Assembly: GCA_902623215.1 (NCBI GenBank)
Contig: CACNSS010000002.1
Coordinates: 62,001-126,000, forward strand
DNA length: 64,000 bases
Reading direction: 5' to 3'
Origin: an uncultured Pelagibacteraceae bacterium
GTDB taxonomy: Bacteria; Pseudomonadota; Alphaproteobacteria; Pelagibacterales; Pelagibacteraceae
Of the stretch, positions 36,542 through 45,016 are shown one piece after another. Made by a program: the position numbers and the translations under genes. Within the stretch, counting starts at the first letter, position 1, and every line of letters starts with the position of its first letter. The notes beneath the pieces are model-generated. The model searched no databases. It was not told the DNA's origin and saw nothing but the letters and a program-made list of their open reading frames with translations.

Positions 36542-37189
36542 CTATTGTATAGTTGTATTGTTATATTGATCAAATGTGTAAGTAGTTAAAATATCTGCGA
36601 TTTTAGATTTTCTACTATTTAAGTTTTTTGTTTCCAAGAGAACTTGCTTTTCCTCTAAAGTAAAAGGTGAGGCCATGGCTAAAGCGTTTATAGTTTCATC
36701 CAAGCTTTGGTTCTCTAATGCTTTCCAGTTAATAATAAACCCTTTTTTTTCAAAAAGATTCTTTAAATCTTTAAATATGAGCTCTAAATCAGAAAATTTT
36801 AGATCTTCTTTTTGATCCTCTAGGTCATCGTAAAATTTACTAAAATTTATTTCAAATTCGCGGTATTTTTTGTTTGTAACAATTTCATTTATCAGATTGA
36901 ACCTTATTAAACCTTTAAGTTCGATTAAATATCTTTCATCATCAGTTTTTTGAAAATTCACGATTTTACCCATGCATCCAACACTATACAATTCTGGCAG
37001 ATCTTGATTTTCTTTATCAAGCAGTTTTGGTTGAATCATGCCTATAAGCTTATCTGACTTCATACTATCATTGATCATGTCGATGTATCTTGGCTCAAAA
37101 ATATTAAGTGGAACTGTTGTTTTAGGAAAAACAATGAAATTACTTAGAGGAAAAACAGCAATTTTTTTTGGTAAATCTTTTTTTTTCAT
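36542..37189 (-). CDS. LON substrate-binding-domain protein
   Basis: The 215-residue protein consists of a stand-alone Lon N-terminal (PUA-like) domain without ATPase or protease. The family start is seen in KKIAVFPLSNFIVFPKTTVPLNIFEPRYIDMI, followed by IGMIQPKL, YSVGCMGKIVNFQKTDDERYLIELKGLIRFNL. The C-terminal helical part includes NALAMASPFTLEEKQVLLE. Such proteins are widespread in alphaproteobacteria. A role in substrate recognition or regulation is assumed but not shown. It converges on the UbiH-like gene with a two-base gap and is divergent from tRNA-Gly. Confidence 0.92.
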   Translation of the reverse strand: MKKKDLPKKIAVFPLSNFIVFPKTTVPLNIFEPRYIDMINDSMKSDKLIGMIQPKLLDKENQDLPELYSVGCMGKIVNFQKTDDERYLIELKGLIRFNLINEIVTNKKYREFEINFSKFYDDLEDQKEDLKFSDLELIFKDLKNLFEKKGFIINWKALENQSLDETINALAMASPFTLEEKQVLLETKNLNSRKSKIADILTTYTFDQYNNTTIQ

Positions 37190-37216
37190 ATTTTACTATA
37201 ACACAGTTAATATTGC

Positions 37217-37245
37217 TTGAATAAAAAATTACAGCTTAATATACT
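37217..37245 (+). promoter_or_regulatory. Promoter of tRNA-Gly
   Basis: TTGAAT (37217-37222) and TATACT (37240-37245) are spaced by exactly 17 bases. The -10 element ends ten bases before the mature tRNA 5' end. This is a good sigma-70 match directly in front of a stable RNA gene. Confidence 0.6.
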
Positions 37246-37254
37246 GTCTCATGT

Positions 37255-37329
37255 GCGGGCATAGCTCAGTGGTAGAGCGTCTCGTTGCCAACGAGAAGGT
37301 CGAGGGTTCGACCCCCTTTGCCCGCTCCA
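37255..37329 (+). tRNA. tRNA-Gly (anticodon GCC)
   Basis: The cloverleaf can be folded by eye. Acceptor GCGGGCA pairs with TGCCCGC, the D stem is GCTC/GAGC, and the anticodon arm is TCTCG-TTGCCAA-CGAGA with anticodon GCC. The T arm is GAGGG-TTCGACC-CCCTT. The CCA end is genome-encoded (37327-37329). It reads GGC/GGU glycine codons. It is the only RNA gene I found in the window. Confidence 0.97.
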
Positions 37330-37580
37330 AAAATTTATAGCATATTAAAATTTGAATTAATGTTTAGATGAATATTAATCATTCTTATGCAATGGTTAAT
37401 TAGTATGAGCTACATCAGCCTTTTAAACTTGTCAATTAAATTGAAATATAAAGATATTGCATTTTATAAAGACTGAAAACCCCTTTAATTATTGTGGAGG
37501 ACAAGGTGTTGAGTTTGTATCTAAAAATTTTCTTGGGAAAAAGTTACTAATGATTTATATAATTTGATATAAATTTAAAT
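37330..37580. other. Gene-poor spacer, possibly with a short peptide or gene remnant
   Basis: This is a 251-base gap between tRNA-Gly and the pterin dehydratase. No RNA fold, terminator or strong promoter is evident. A short + strand frame ending at about 37566 reads NPFNYCGGQGVEFVSKNFLGKK and looks more protein-like than random AT-rich DNA. It lacks a convincing start, so it may be a decayed gene end. Confidence 0.3.
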
Positions 37581-37919
37581 ATGTCTGATTTAGCAAATAA
37601 AAAATGTATTCCTTGTGAAGGAAATATCCCTCCCTTTAACGTTGAGGAAATCCATCAATATTTAAAACAAATTGATGGCTGGAAAGTTGTTGAGGATAAA
37701 ATTGATGGGTTTCACTTAATAAAAAATTTCAAATTTGATAACTTTTTACAAAGTCAAAAATTTATAAATAAAGTTGGTGAAATTGCAGAGCTAGAGGGAC
37801 ATCATCCCGATTTATGGTTTGGCTGGGGTTATGCTAGTATAAAGATTTTTACACATGCAATCAAAGGTTTGGCAGAAAGTGATTTTATACTTGCTGCAAA
37901 AATAGACAAATTGAGATGA
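37581..37919 (+). CDS. phhB: 4a-hydroxytetrahydrobiopterin dehydratase
   Basis: The 112-residue pterin-4a-carbinolamine dehydratase (PCD/DCoH family) recycles the pterin cofactor after aromatic hydroxylation, or serves a related pterin or moco function. The family signature is VGEIAELEGHHPDLWFGWGY, with the two catalytic histidines, followed by IKIFTHAIKGLAESDFILAAKID. The N-terminal ~20 residues (KKCIPCEGNIPPFNVEEI) match the longer CIPC variant of this family. No phenylalanine hydroxylase lies nearby. It ends one base before convergent purH. Confidence 0.93.
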   Translation: MSDLANKKCIPCEGNIPPFNVEEIHQYLKQIDGWKVVEDKIDGFHLIKNFKFDNFLQSQKFINKVGEIAELEGHHPDLWFGWGYASIKIFTHAIKGLAESDFILAAKIDKLR

Positions 37920-39461
37920 TTAGTGATTAAAATGTCTTGTTTTAGAGAATACCAAAATAGTATTTGTTTGGTTAGCATATCTAATTACATCTTTATCATT
38001 CTTTGATCCGGAAGGTTGAATAACTGCAGTGACGCCAGATTGTACTAGCTTTTCTATGCCGTCAACAAATGGAAAAAAAGCATCAGAGGCTGCAAATAAT
38101 TCATCTTTTTTCTCAAAATTTTGAAATTTTTTCATTTTATTTATTGCTATTTGACAACTATCTAACCTACTTGGTTGTCCAGCACCTATCCCAATCGTTC
38201 TGTAATTATTAGTTATCACTATTGCATTTGACTTAATATTTCTGCAGACATTAAATGCAAAAATAAGTTTATTTAAAGTCTCTTTATTTGGTTTTTTTTT
38301 AGAGACAACCTTGAAATTTTTTTTGGAAAAATTTATATTATCTGTATTTTGAAGTAATATTGAGTTAAATTTATTTTTAAAACTAAATTCAACATTTTCT
38401 TTTAAATTCGAGGAATCAATTATTCTTAAATTTTTTTTTTTTTTTAAAAGATTTAAAGATTTACTATCAAAACCGTTTGCAATTATTACCTCGAAAAAAA
38501 TTTTTCTCATTTCTTTTGCTAAATCTATACTCATTTTGAAATTACATGAAGCGATACCTCCGTAAGCACTTATCGGATCGCTTTCCAGGGCCTCTTTAAA
38601 AGATTTGATTTTATTTTGATGAATTGAAACACCACATGGATTAGCATGTTTTATTATCACAACTCCTCTATTATGCGGCAATGATTTTGTTAGGCTTAAT
38701 GCTGAGTAAATATCATTATAATTATTATAACTTAATTCCTTACCGTTAATTTGGATAATATCTGGATTATCATTTTTAGTATATATTGCAGCTTCCTGAT
38801 GTGGATTTTCCCCATACCTAGTTTTTTTGATCAATTTACCTGAAAAAATATTTTTCATTGGAAAAACGTTCTTGTTTTTTTTGTTAAAATATTCAAAAAT
38901 TTTTGATTCATAATAAGCAGTTTCCATAAATGCTTCTTCAGCTAAGTTTTCCCTAAAATTTAAACTTGTTGAACCATTATTAGTCTTAATTTCATTAATT
39001 AGGTTTTTGTATTGATCTGGATTACAAATAACTACAACATCTTTGAAATTTTTTGCAGCTGCTCTCACCATTGAGGGTCCTCCAATATCGATATTTTCAA
39101 TTATTTTATTTTGGTTGGAGGTGTTCGATAACACTTTTTCGAATGGATAAAAGTTTACAATTACAAGATCTATATTTTCATAACCATTTTTCTTGATTTC
39201 AATTTGATGCCTCTGATTTTGTCTTTTAAAAAGAATTCCTCCATAAATTTTTGGGTGTAGCGTTTTTACTCTTCCGTCTAAGATTTCATTTGTGCCTGTA
39301 AAACTTGATAGCTCAGTACACTTAAATCCAAGCTTTTGTATTTCTCTGTATGTCCCACCTGAACTTATAATTTCAATCTTGTATTTTTTAAGAGTATCAA
39401 TTAGAGATCTTAAGTTATTTTTATTTGAGACTGAAATCAATGCTTTTTGAATTTTCTTCAT
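37920..39461 (-). CDS. purH: Bifunctional AICAR transformylase/IMP cyclohydrolase
   Basis: The 513-residue enzyme performs the last two steps of IMP synthesis. The N-terminal cyclohydrolase (about 1-195) has KALISVSNKNNLRSLIDTL, ISSGGTYREIQ and DGRVKTLHPKIYGGIL. The C-terminal AICAR transformylase has RYGENPHQEAAIYT, the catalytic VVIIKHANPCGVSI, and near the end AASDAFFPFVDGIEKLVQSGVTAVIQPSGS. Length is normal. It follows the heparinase-like gene with a six-base gap, in the rpe-heparinase-purH order seen in many alphaproteobacteria. Confidence 0.98.
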   Translation of the reverse strand: MKKIQKALISVSNKNNLRSLIDTLKKYKIEIISSGGTYREIQKLGFKCTELSSFTGTNEILDGRVKTLHPKIYGGILFKRQNQRHQIEIKKNGYENIDLVIVNFYPFEKVLSNTSNQNKIIENIDIGGPSMVRAAAKNFKDVVVICNPDQYKNLINEIKTNNGSTSLNFRENLAEEAFMETAYYESKIFEYFNKKNKNVFPMKNIFSGKLIKKTRYGENPHQEAAIYTKNDNPDIIQINGKELSYNNYNDIYSALSLTKSLPHNRGVVIIKHANPCGVSIHQNKIKSFKEALESDPISAYGGIASCNFKMSIDLAKEMRKIFFEVIIANGFDSKSLNLLKKKKNLRIIDSSNLKENVEFSFKNKFNSILLQNTDNINFSKKNFKVVSKKKPNKETLNKLIFAFNVCRNIKSNAIVITNNYRTIGIGAGQPSRLDSCQIAINKMKKFQNFEKKDELFAASDAFFPFVDGIEKLVQSGVTAVIQPSGSKNDKDVIRYANQTNTILVFSKTRHFNH

Positions 39462-39467
39462 TAATAT

Positions 39468-41048
39468 CTAAATTTTAGACAATTCCCATTTTATATTATT
39501 ATTTTCACCAGCTATTCCCGAGATGAATATATTTTGATTTTCTACAAATGTATTTTTATTACCGAAATATAAACCATTTTCAATATCGATAGTATAGTTA
39601 TTGCAAATAAATTTCCACCCTTCTGAGTCTAATTCAATTAATATAGTTTTTTCATCTTGTGTTTTTGTTATTTTCGTAGATGGATCTAGATGAAATCGTA
39701 CATCAAATTTAAGATTTGGGATGATTTTTTTGAAGTTAAGCTTTTCAACTCCTACTAATTTATTTTTTTCTGGCAAAAAGTTTATCTCTCGCTCATAAAT
39801 TAAATTATATTTCTTAAGGTATCCATCATGAGACGCTATTATTTTCCACTCATTTTTTTCGTAATTAATTTTTTTTATATTTGTTTTTAATTTATCTTTG
39901 ATTTCAAGATTTGAGGCTGAATTTTTTATGAATTTACAGGATGAGTTGTCATCAACAATCAATACATTATGTGCTGCAGAAGATTTTGAAATTTGATTAT
40001 ATTTTGAGTTATTTTCCTCAAAATAACCTGAATTTGTAAAAATTTTTTTTCCTTTGGAGGCAAATTCAAATGAGAGCGCTCCCGCCTGATATTTTTCTGA
40101 AAATTTTTTATTTGGTGATGAACCAATATCCATAATCAAATTTATTTTTTTATTCTTAAAACTTACATAATTTGAAAATTCAAAATTATCATTATTGAAG
40201 GAATATCCGAGCCTTTTTAAATAGATATCAAATTCCTCATTATTGGAAATGTTATTTCCATTAAATAAAGGATCAAATTTCAAATTACTCCAAAAAAATG
40301 CATAAGACTGTCCCAAATTAAAAATATATTCATCTACAAATTCAGGTATTTCTGATTGAGACTCTTTAAACCATTCTCTAATCAATATTAGATATTTAAG
40401 AAAAAAAATTGATAATTTAATATTCCTAGATTTTAAAATACCAATATTATCAAAAGTCAATTTGATGATTTTTTTTAGATGCTCCAAGCCTTTTAATTTT
40501 ATGTTTCTGTCATTTTTATATGAAAGTCCCACCAAAATAATTGCTGCAACACCTATAATTTTATTATTTAGGCTTATTTCTTTATCTATTTGATTAATGA
40601 GATGTAAAGTTTGTTTATGTATAATAAAGTTAAAATCTTTCTGATACTCTTCTTCTCCATTGTCGTAAGTTAAATTTGTATTTGATAATAAAGAAATAAT
40701 TCGTTTTGATGTTAATTTAAACTCCCAAGTTTTTGAATTATATTTATAATTTTTTTCTATCCAACTTTTTATTATCATTTGTACTGACTTTGATGATGAT
40801 TTTAAATCAAGACTGAAAAGCCAATTAAAATTATTAAGTTTTTGCACTTGTTTTTCATTTAACTTTTTATTAGTCCAAAAATCATCATGAGAAAAATCAT
40901 GAATATTCAATTTTTTTGTTTTAATTTTAACAATAGAGGATTGTAAATGAGCACTTGGTTTGTATTCTAGCTCACTTATTGATTTATCAGTTAAAATTTT
41001 GTCATAAATGAAAGAATTAAGATAAATTTGTTTTAAAATTTCAAACAT
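39468..41048 (-). CDS. Heparinase II/III family protein
   Basis: The 526-residue protein fits the alphaproteobacterial heparinase II/III-like family found next to purH and rpe. The N-terminal half is an alpha/alpha barrel (FNWLFSLDLKSSSKSVQMIIKSWIEKN, then AAIILVGLSYKND). The C-terminal beta-sandwich lyase-like domain starts about residue 305 with INLIMDIGSSPNKKFSEKYQAGALSFEFASKGKKIFTNSG and KSSAAHNVLIVDDNSS. The latter holds the typical S..HNtl.vdg.. histidine. There is no signal peptide, so the enzyme would be cytoplasmic. Its substrate is unknown. Confidence 0.85.
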   Translation of the reverse strand: MFEILKQIYLNSFIYDKILTDKSISELEYKPSAHLQSSIVKIKTKKLNIHDFSHDDFWTNKKLNEKQVQKLNNFNWLFSLDLKSSSKSVQMIIKSWIEKNYKYNSKTWEFKLTSKRIISLLSNTNLTYDNGEEEYQKDFNFIIHKQTLHLINQIDKEISLNNKIIGVAAIILVGLSYKNDRNIKLKGLEHLKKIIKLTFDNIGILKSRNIKLSIFFLKYLILIREWFKESQSEIPEFVDEYIFNLGQSYAFFWSNLKFDPLFNGNNISNNEEFDIYLKRLGYSFNNDNFEFSNYVSFKNKKINLIMDIGSSPNKKFSEKYQAGALSFEFASKGKKIFTNSGYFEENNSKYNQISKSSAAHNVLIVDDNSSCKFIKNSASNLEIKDKLKTNIKKINYEKNEWKIIASHDGYLKKYNLIYEREINFLPEKNKLVGVEKLNFKKIIPNLKFDVRFHLDPSTKITKTQDEKTILIELDSEGWKFICNNYTIDIENGLYFGNKNTFVENQNIFISGIAGENNNIKWELSKI

Positions 41049-41078
41049 ATCTAAATCAAATTAAGTATAGTTTAACAA

Positions 41079-41738
41079 TTAAACAGATCTTAACAAATCT
41101 ATGTTTTTTTTAATATCACCATTATTGTTTTTAAAAATAGTGGTTCCAGAAACCAGGATATTTACACCTGATTTAATTGCTAATTTAGAATTTTCAAAAT
41201 CTATTCCACCATCAATTTCAATATCAAAATTAAGTCTTCTATCTTTTTTAATTCTGTCTAATTTTTCAACTTTTTCTAAAACTTGAGGCATAAACTTTTG
41301 CCCACCAAAACCTGGATTAACACTCATTATAAGTATCAGATTTAATTTATCTAAAAATTTATTTATAACTTCTATTTTTGTTTCAGGATTAAGTGAAATT
41401 CCAACTTTTTTTTTTAGCTGTTTTATTTTATTTATTGATTTCTCAAGATTATCAGTAGCTTCTGGATGTATAGTGATAATATCCGCACCTGCTTTAGCGT
41501 AACTCTCAATATACTTATGAACAGGAGAAATCATTAGATGAACATCAAAAGGTATTGATGAGTTTTTTTTTAGTGCCTCAATTACAGGGGGACCGATAGT
41601 TAGATTTGGCACAAAGTGACCATCCATAACATCTACGTGTATCATGTCAGCACCAGCATTTTCTAATCTTTTTATTTCGTTACCTAATTGACTAAAGTCA
41701 GCAGACAATATCGAGGGAGAAATTTGTATTTTTTTCAT
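41079..41738 (-). CDS. rpe: Ribulose-phosphate 3-epimerase
   Basis: The 219-residue TIM-barrel enzyme interconverts ribulose 5-phosphate and xylulose 5-phosphate in the pentose phosphate pathway. The pattern QISPSILSADFSQLGNEIKRLENAGADMIHVDVMDGHFVPNLTIGP is diagnostic. The metal/active-site residues continue in FDVHLMI, LILIMSVNPGFGGQKF and IEIDGGIDFENSKLAIKSG. The gene heads the rpe-heparinase-purH unit. Confidence 0.98.
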   Translation of the reverse strand: MKKIQISPSILSADFSQLGNEIKRLENAGADMIHVDVMDGHFVPNLTIGPPVIEALKKNSSIPFDVHLMISPVHKYIESYAKAGADIITIHPEATDNLEKSINKIKQLKKKVGISLNPETKIEVINKFLDKLNLILIMSVNPGFGGQKFMPQVLEKVEKLDRIKKDRRLNFDIEIDGGIDFENSKLAIKSGVNILVSGTTIFKNNNGDIKKNIDLLRSV

Positions 41739-41778
41739 ATGCTATAAGATTAACTAGTACCAAATTTTAAAATTTTAT

Positions 41779-42123
41779 TTAATTAAAAAATTGATAAATT
41801 TGTCTTGAAATCTCACTTTCTAATGGAAAAGAGAGCATACCCATTACTGAATATCCTAGAACCCAAGGCATAAAGTAAAATCTTATCATAAAAAAAAACC
41901 AAGCAACATAAAGAGGCACAATTGGTTGGATAATAAAAGACGGTGTTATAGGTTTAAATAAATAAATGAGTGGATTAGTGAACTTAACAAAAACTCTCAT
42001 AAAAAAAAATTGAGAATCTTCCTTTTGAAAAATATTCATTGCAACCCTTCCAATCAAAGTCCACATGATTACGCCTAGAATATAGTCAATTATATATACT
42101 AAAGGATGAAAGTTAGCTGACAT
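41779..42123 (-). CDS. Small integral membrane protein, YggT-like
   Basis: The 114-residue protein has two or three hydrophobic segments (YIIDYILGVIMWTLIGRVAMNIF, then IVPLYVAWFFFMIRFYFMPWVLGYSVMG). The motif FVKFTNPLIYLFKPITPSFIIQPIVPLYVAWF resembles the YggT pattern (t.P.L...R...P...g.d.sPi). However it is divergent and the basic residues of YggT are changed. It is not a copy of the clear YggT gene at 51361. It lies between rpe and the acetate-symporter terminator. Function is unknown. Confidence 0.6.
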   Translation of the reverse strand: MSANFHPLVYIIDYILGVIMWTLIGRVAMNIFQKEDSQFFFMRVFVKFTNPLIYLFKPITPSFIIQPIVPLYVAWFFFMIRFYFMPWVLGYSVMGMLSFPLESEISRQIYQFFN

Positions 42124-42157
42124 TGGGAAATTTATATTGGAAAAAGATCGAAATTTA

Positions 42158-42181
42158 AAGGGGCGAAATTAATCGCCCCTT
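42158..42181 (-). terminator. Terminator hairpin after the symporter gene
   Basis: AAGGGGCGA and TCGCCCCTT (42158-42166 and 42173-42181) form a perfect 9-bp stem around a 6-base loop, 12 bases beyond the symporter stop. The following U-tract on the minus strand is short (TTTAAATTT). It may work as an intrinsic terminator or as a 3'-end stabiliser. Confidence 0.7.
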
Positions 42182-42192
42182 AAAAAGGTTAT

Positions 42193-44007
42193 TTAGTGTT
42201 GTTTGCCAAGGATCGATTTACCAGCTGGTACACGAACCTCATCAACCATTTTCTGCGTTGCAGCGTTTGGCGCTTGAGTCATCAAACTTACTACAACCAT
42301 AGCCACTAAGCTGACAGCCGAACCAAAGATACCAAATGTTAACTGAGTAATTCCTAAGAATCCACTTCCGCCTGTTCTTACCCAAACTAGGTAAGCAGCA
42401 CCAGAAATTAATCCTAAAGCCATACCAGCTATAGCACCTTCTTTGTTAGCTCTCTTCCACCATACACCAAGTACTAGTGGGAAGAATAGTCCCGACATCG
42501 CAAAGTCAAAAGCCCAGATTACCGAACCTAAAATACCTTGGATCTCAAGAGCTGCGATTGTTGCTCCTGCAAAACCAATTACTACAAGTAATACCCTTGC
42601 AACAACTAGTCTCTTCGCAGTCTCAGCTTTTGGATCGATGATCTTATAGTAAACATCGTGTGAGATTGCGTTTGCAATTGCTAAAATCAAACCATCAGCT
42701 GTTGACATGGCAGCAGCCATACCTCCAGCAGCAACCAGACCTGAGATCACATATGGTAATCCAGCTATTTCTGGAGTTGCTAACACAACGGCTTTACCAC
42801 CCATGAAAAACTCATTTAACTCAAGAGTTCCATTTCCGTTAAAGTCGCTTACAAACATTAAGTTTGCTTGGTTCCAGTTTTGATACCAATCTATCGCTTG
42901 AACTTCTGAAATTGATTTACCGATAATACCTGTTGGTAGTGACGGATCAATCAATGACAACTTAGATAGTGTCGCTAACATTGGAGCAGAAGAATAAAGT
43001 AAGAAGATAAAGAATAATGACCAACCTACTGATTTTCTAGCTGCTTTTACACTTGGAGTAGTAAAATATCTCATCATAACGTGAGGCAATGAAGCTGTTC
43101 CCATCATCATCGCTAACGCTAATGAAATAAATGCCCAAGGTGTTGCGTTCACCGCTGAGTGAGCTTTAGTTATTCCAGCCAAACCTTTTGGTACTTCTTT
43201 TAGATTTTCAGCAGTGTTCTTTACAAAACCAAACTGAGCCTCTAATTCAGCTATTCTAGAAACTTCATCAGCTAACATGAAGTGAGGGAAGAAACCCGCA
43301 CCCATTTTATTACTGATCCAGAATACTGGTAATAAATAAGCTATGATAAGTACGATATATTGAGCTACCTGTGTCCAAGTTACTCCTCTCATACCACCAA
43401 GCATTGAACAAAGTAAAATACTTATAAGTCCAACGTATACAGCGTATTGGAATGGAATATCAAGTGCAACAGATGCAATTGTACCTGTGGCGTTAATTTG
43501 TGCAGTCACATAAGTAAATGAAGCAACAGTTAAAACGACCACTGCCATAAATCTACTTAAATTACCACCGTATCTTGTACCAATAAAATCTGGGACTGTG
43601 TAACAGCCAAATTTTCTTAGGTAAGGTGCTAATAGTGATGCGACTAATACATATCCACCAGTCCAACCTACAAGCAGTGCCATATAACCGTAACCTTTAA
43701 AATAAATACCACCTGCCATTGCAACGAATGATGCACCAGACATCCAGTCTGCTGCTGTCGCCATTCCGTTGAATACAGTTGGTACTTGCCTTCCAGCTAC
43801 GTAATACGCATCAGCTTGAGCTGTACGTGATAGATAACCAATTATAGCATAGATGGCTACTGTAAAAGCAACGAAACAAATTCCAATTGTTTTTGCAGTG
43901 ACACCCATTTGCTCGGCAATCGACATAATGATTATGAAAGCCAGGAAACCTCCTGTATAGATTCCATAAACTTTAGGTAGATTGTCTATAAAATTACCTT
44001 TTATCAT
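42193..44007 (-). CDS. actP: Sodium:solute symporter, acetate permease type (VC_2705 subfamily)
   Basis: The 604-residue SSS-family transporter has about 13 transmembrane helices. Family motifs are AYYVAGRQVPTVFNGMATAADWMSGASF (the ActP-like start), GTRYGGNLSRFMAVVVLTVASFTYVTAQ and AAGGMAAAMSTADGLILAIANAISHD. An extra-membrane loop contains DFNGNGTLELNE, a textbook EF-hand loop. The gene is richer in G+C and preferred codons than its neighbours. It is translationally coupled to the upstream DUF4212 gene through TAATG, with its own Shine-Dalgarno AAAGGAGA. acs lies 1 kb away on the same strand, so acetate is the likely substrate, though other small monocarboxylates are possible. Confidence 0.9.
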   Translation of the reverse strand: MIKGNFIDNLPKVYGIYTGGFLAFIIIMSIAEQMGVTAKTIGICFVAFTVAIYAIIGYLSRTAQADAYYVAGRQVPTVFNGMATAADWMSGASFVAMAGGIYFKGYGYMALLVGWTGGYVLVASLLAPYLRKFGCYTVPDFIGTRYGGNLSRFMAVVVLTVASFTYVTAQINATGTIASVALDIPFQYAVYVGLISILLCSMLGGMRGVTWTQVAQYIVLIIAYLLPVFWISNKMGAGFFPHFMLADEVSRIAELEAQFGFVKNTAENLKEVPKGLAGITKAHSAVNATPWAFISLALAMMMGTASLPHVMMRYFTTPSVKAARKSVGWSLFFIFLLYSSAPMLATLSKLSLIDPSLPTGIIGKSISEVQAIDWYQNWNQANLMFVSDFNGNGTLELNEFFMGGKAVVLATPEIAGLPYVISGLVAAGGMAAAMSTADGLILAIANAISHDVYYKIIDPKAETAKRLVVARVLLVVIGFAGATIAALEIQGILGSVIWAFDFAMSGLFFPLVLGVWWKRANKEGAIAGMALGLISGAAYLVWVRTGGSGFLGITQLTFGIFGSAVSLVAMVVVSLMTQAPNAATQKMVDEVRVPAGKSILGKQH

Positions 44008-44267
44008 TAGTCATCTCCTTTTTCACTGAAGCCGAACTCTTCATCAATTTTTTCTTGTCTATTTGCAAACCAAAAAATTAGTATTACGAATATTCCAAGA
44101 GATCCCTGACATGTGAACCAATAAGTCAATGGATAACCAAATGGTCCCGTGACTTCGTTCATTTCTGCTCCGAAAAGGAAGATGCCAATTGAGAATACAA
44201 ACCAAATTGCTAACGTCATCATTAGCAAACCCTTGGATTTTTCCCAGTGTTGTTCTTGTTTTGACAT
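44007..44267 (-). CDS. DUF4212 small subunit of the symporter
   Basis: The 86-residue protein has two transmembrane segments (LLMMTLAIWFVFSIGIFLFGAEMNE and GYPLTYWFTCQGSLGIFVILIFWFANRQ). This pattern, directly upstream of an SSS-family permease, matches the DUF4212 family of putative solute-symporter small subunits. A purine-rich Shine-Dalgarno (AGAGAGAGG) precedes the start. The last bases TAATG overlap the permease start, so equal synthesis of both subunits is likely. Confidence 0.92.
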   Translation of the reverse strand: MSKQEQHWEKSKGLLMMTLAIWFVFSIGIFLFGAEMNEVTGPFGYPLTYWFTCQGSLGIFVILIFWFANRQEKIDEEFGFSEKGDD

Positions 44268-44392
44268 TTATACCTCTCTCTTTTTAGTTATAACTGGTCA
44301 AAACCATAACCATTATCAAACAGATTTAAAGTGTTAAAATTGTTCAAAATCCCTCTATTTTTGGGATATATATAATAAAAATATCTAATTTT

Positions 44393-45016
44393 ATGGGTAA
44401 ATATAAGCTTACTTGGAGAGATCTCACATTAAGAGATTTTAAAATTTACTTGTTTGCTCTTTTTAAAGCTTTCATTCCAAAAAAAAAGATTAAGAGTCTA
44501 GATGATCTAGAAGAATTTATTCAATCTAAGTCAGCTTGGGTAACCCAAGTTACACTTTATGGATATTTGAAAACTAGAATGGGAACACGCTATGTTCTTC
44601 ATTTTGAAAATGATGAATTCATGTCATCAGTTAACTTGGCAAAATGGAACATTTACTCAGTTGCTCTGCAAGATCTTACTTTTTATATTTTTTCATACCT
44701 TAAAAATAATTTTAACTATAAAGATGTTGAAAAATCTAAAGAGATTTTTATAAAAATCTTAGATGATGAAATTTCTAACAAGATGCCACTTAATATTATA
44801 GACAGTGCCAAAAATAATTTTAGTGAAAGATTACATAATATAAATTGGGATAATTATTATAATGAACTTCCATTTAACCCAAGCGCCTTATCTTTGTATA
44901 AATGGGCACCTATCGCGGAAGAATTAAAAACTTTGGATAGAAAAATTGTTTTAAATTCAGTTATCTTAAAATGGGATACCGTTAAAAAAGAATTTCAAGA
45001 AAGAATTAATTTTTAA
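44393..45016 (+). CDS. Protein of unknown function between symporter and acs
   Basis: I do not recognise this 207-residue protein. It has no signal peptide or convincing membrane helix. It is rich in Trp, Tyr and Lys ([81 protein letters not shown]). Predicted structure is mainly helical. It is transcribed divergently from the DUF4212-symporter pair and converges on acs with a four-base overlap. Its position between two acetate-use genes suggests a link to that pathway, but this is only context. Confidence 0.7.
   Translation: MGKYKLTWRDLTLRDFKIYLFALFKAFIPKKKIKSLDDLEEFIQSKSAWVTQVTLYGYLKTRMGTRYVLHFENDEFMSSVNLAKWNIYSVALQDLTFYIFSYLKNNFNYKDVEKSKEIFIKILDDEISNKMPLNIIDSAKNNFSERLHNINWDNYYNELPFNPSALSLYKWAPIAEELKTLDRKIVLNSVILKWDTVKKEFQERINF

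Noticed and set aside
41779-42123. Firm assignment of this membrane protein as a second YggT
   Set aside because: The similarity is limited to a short TP-L....P...P pattern and the basic residues differ, so only a YggT-like description is given.
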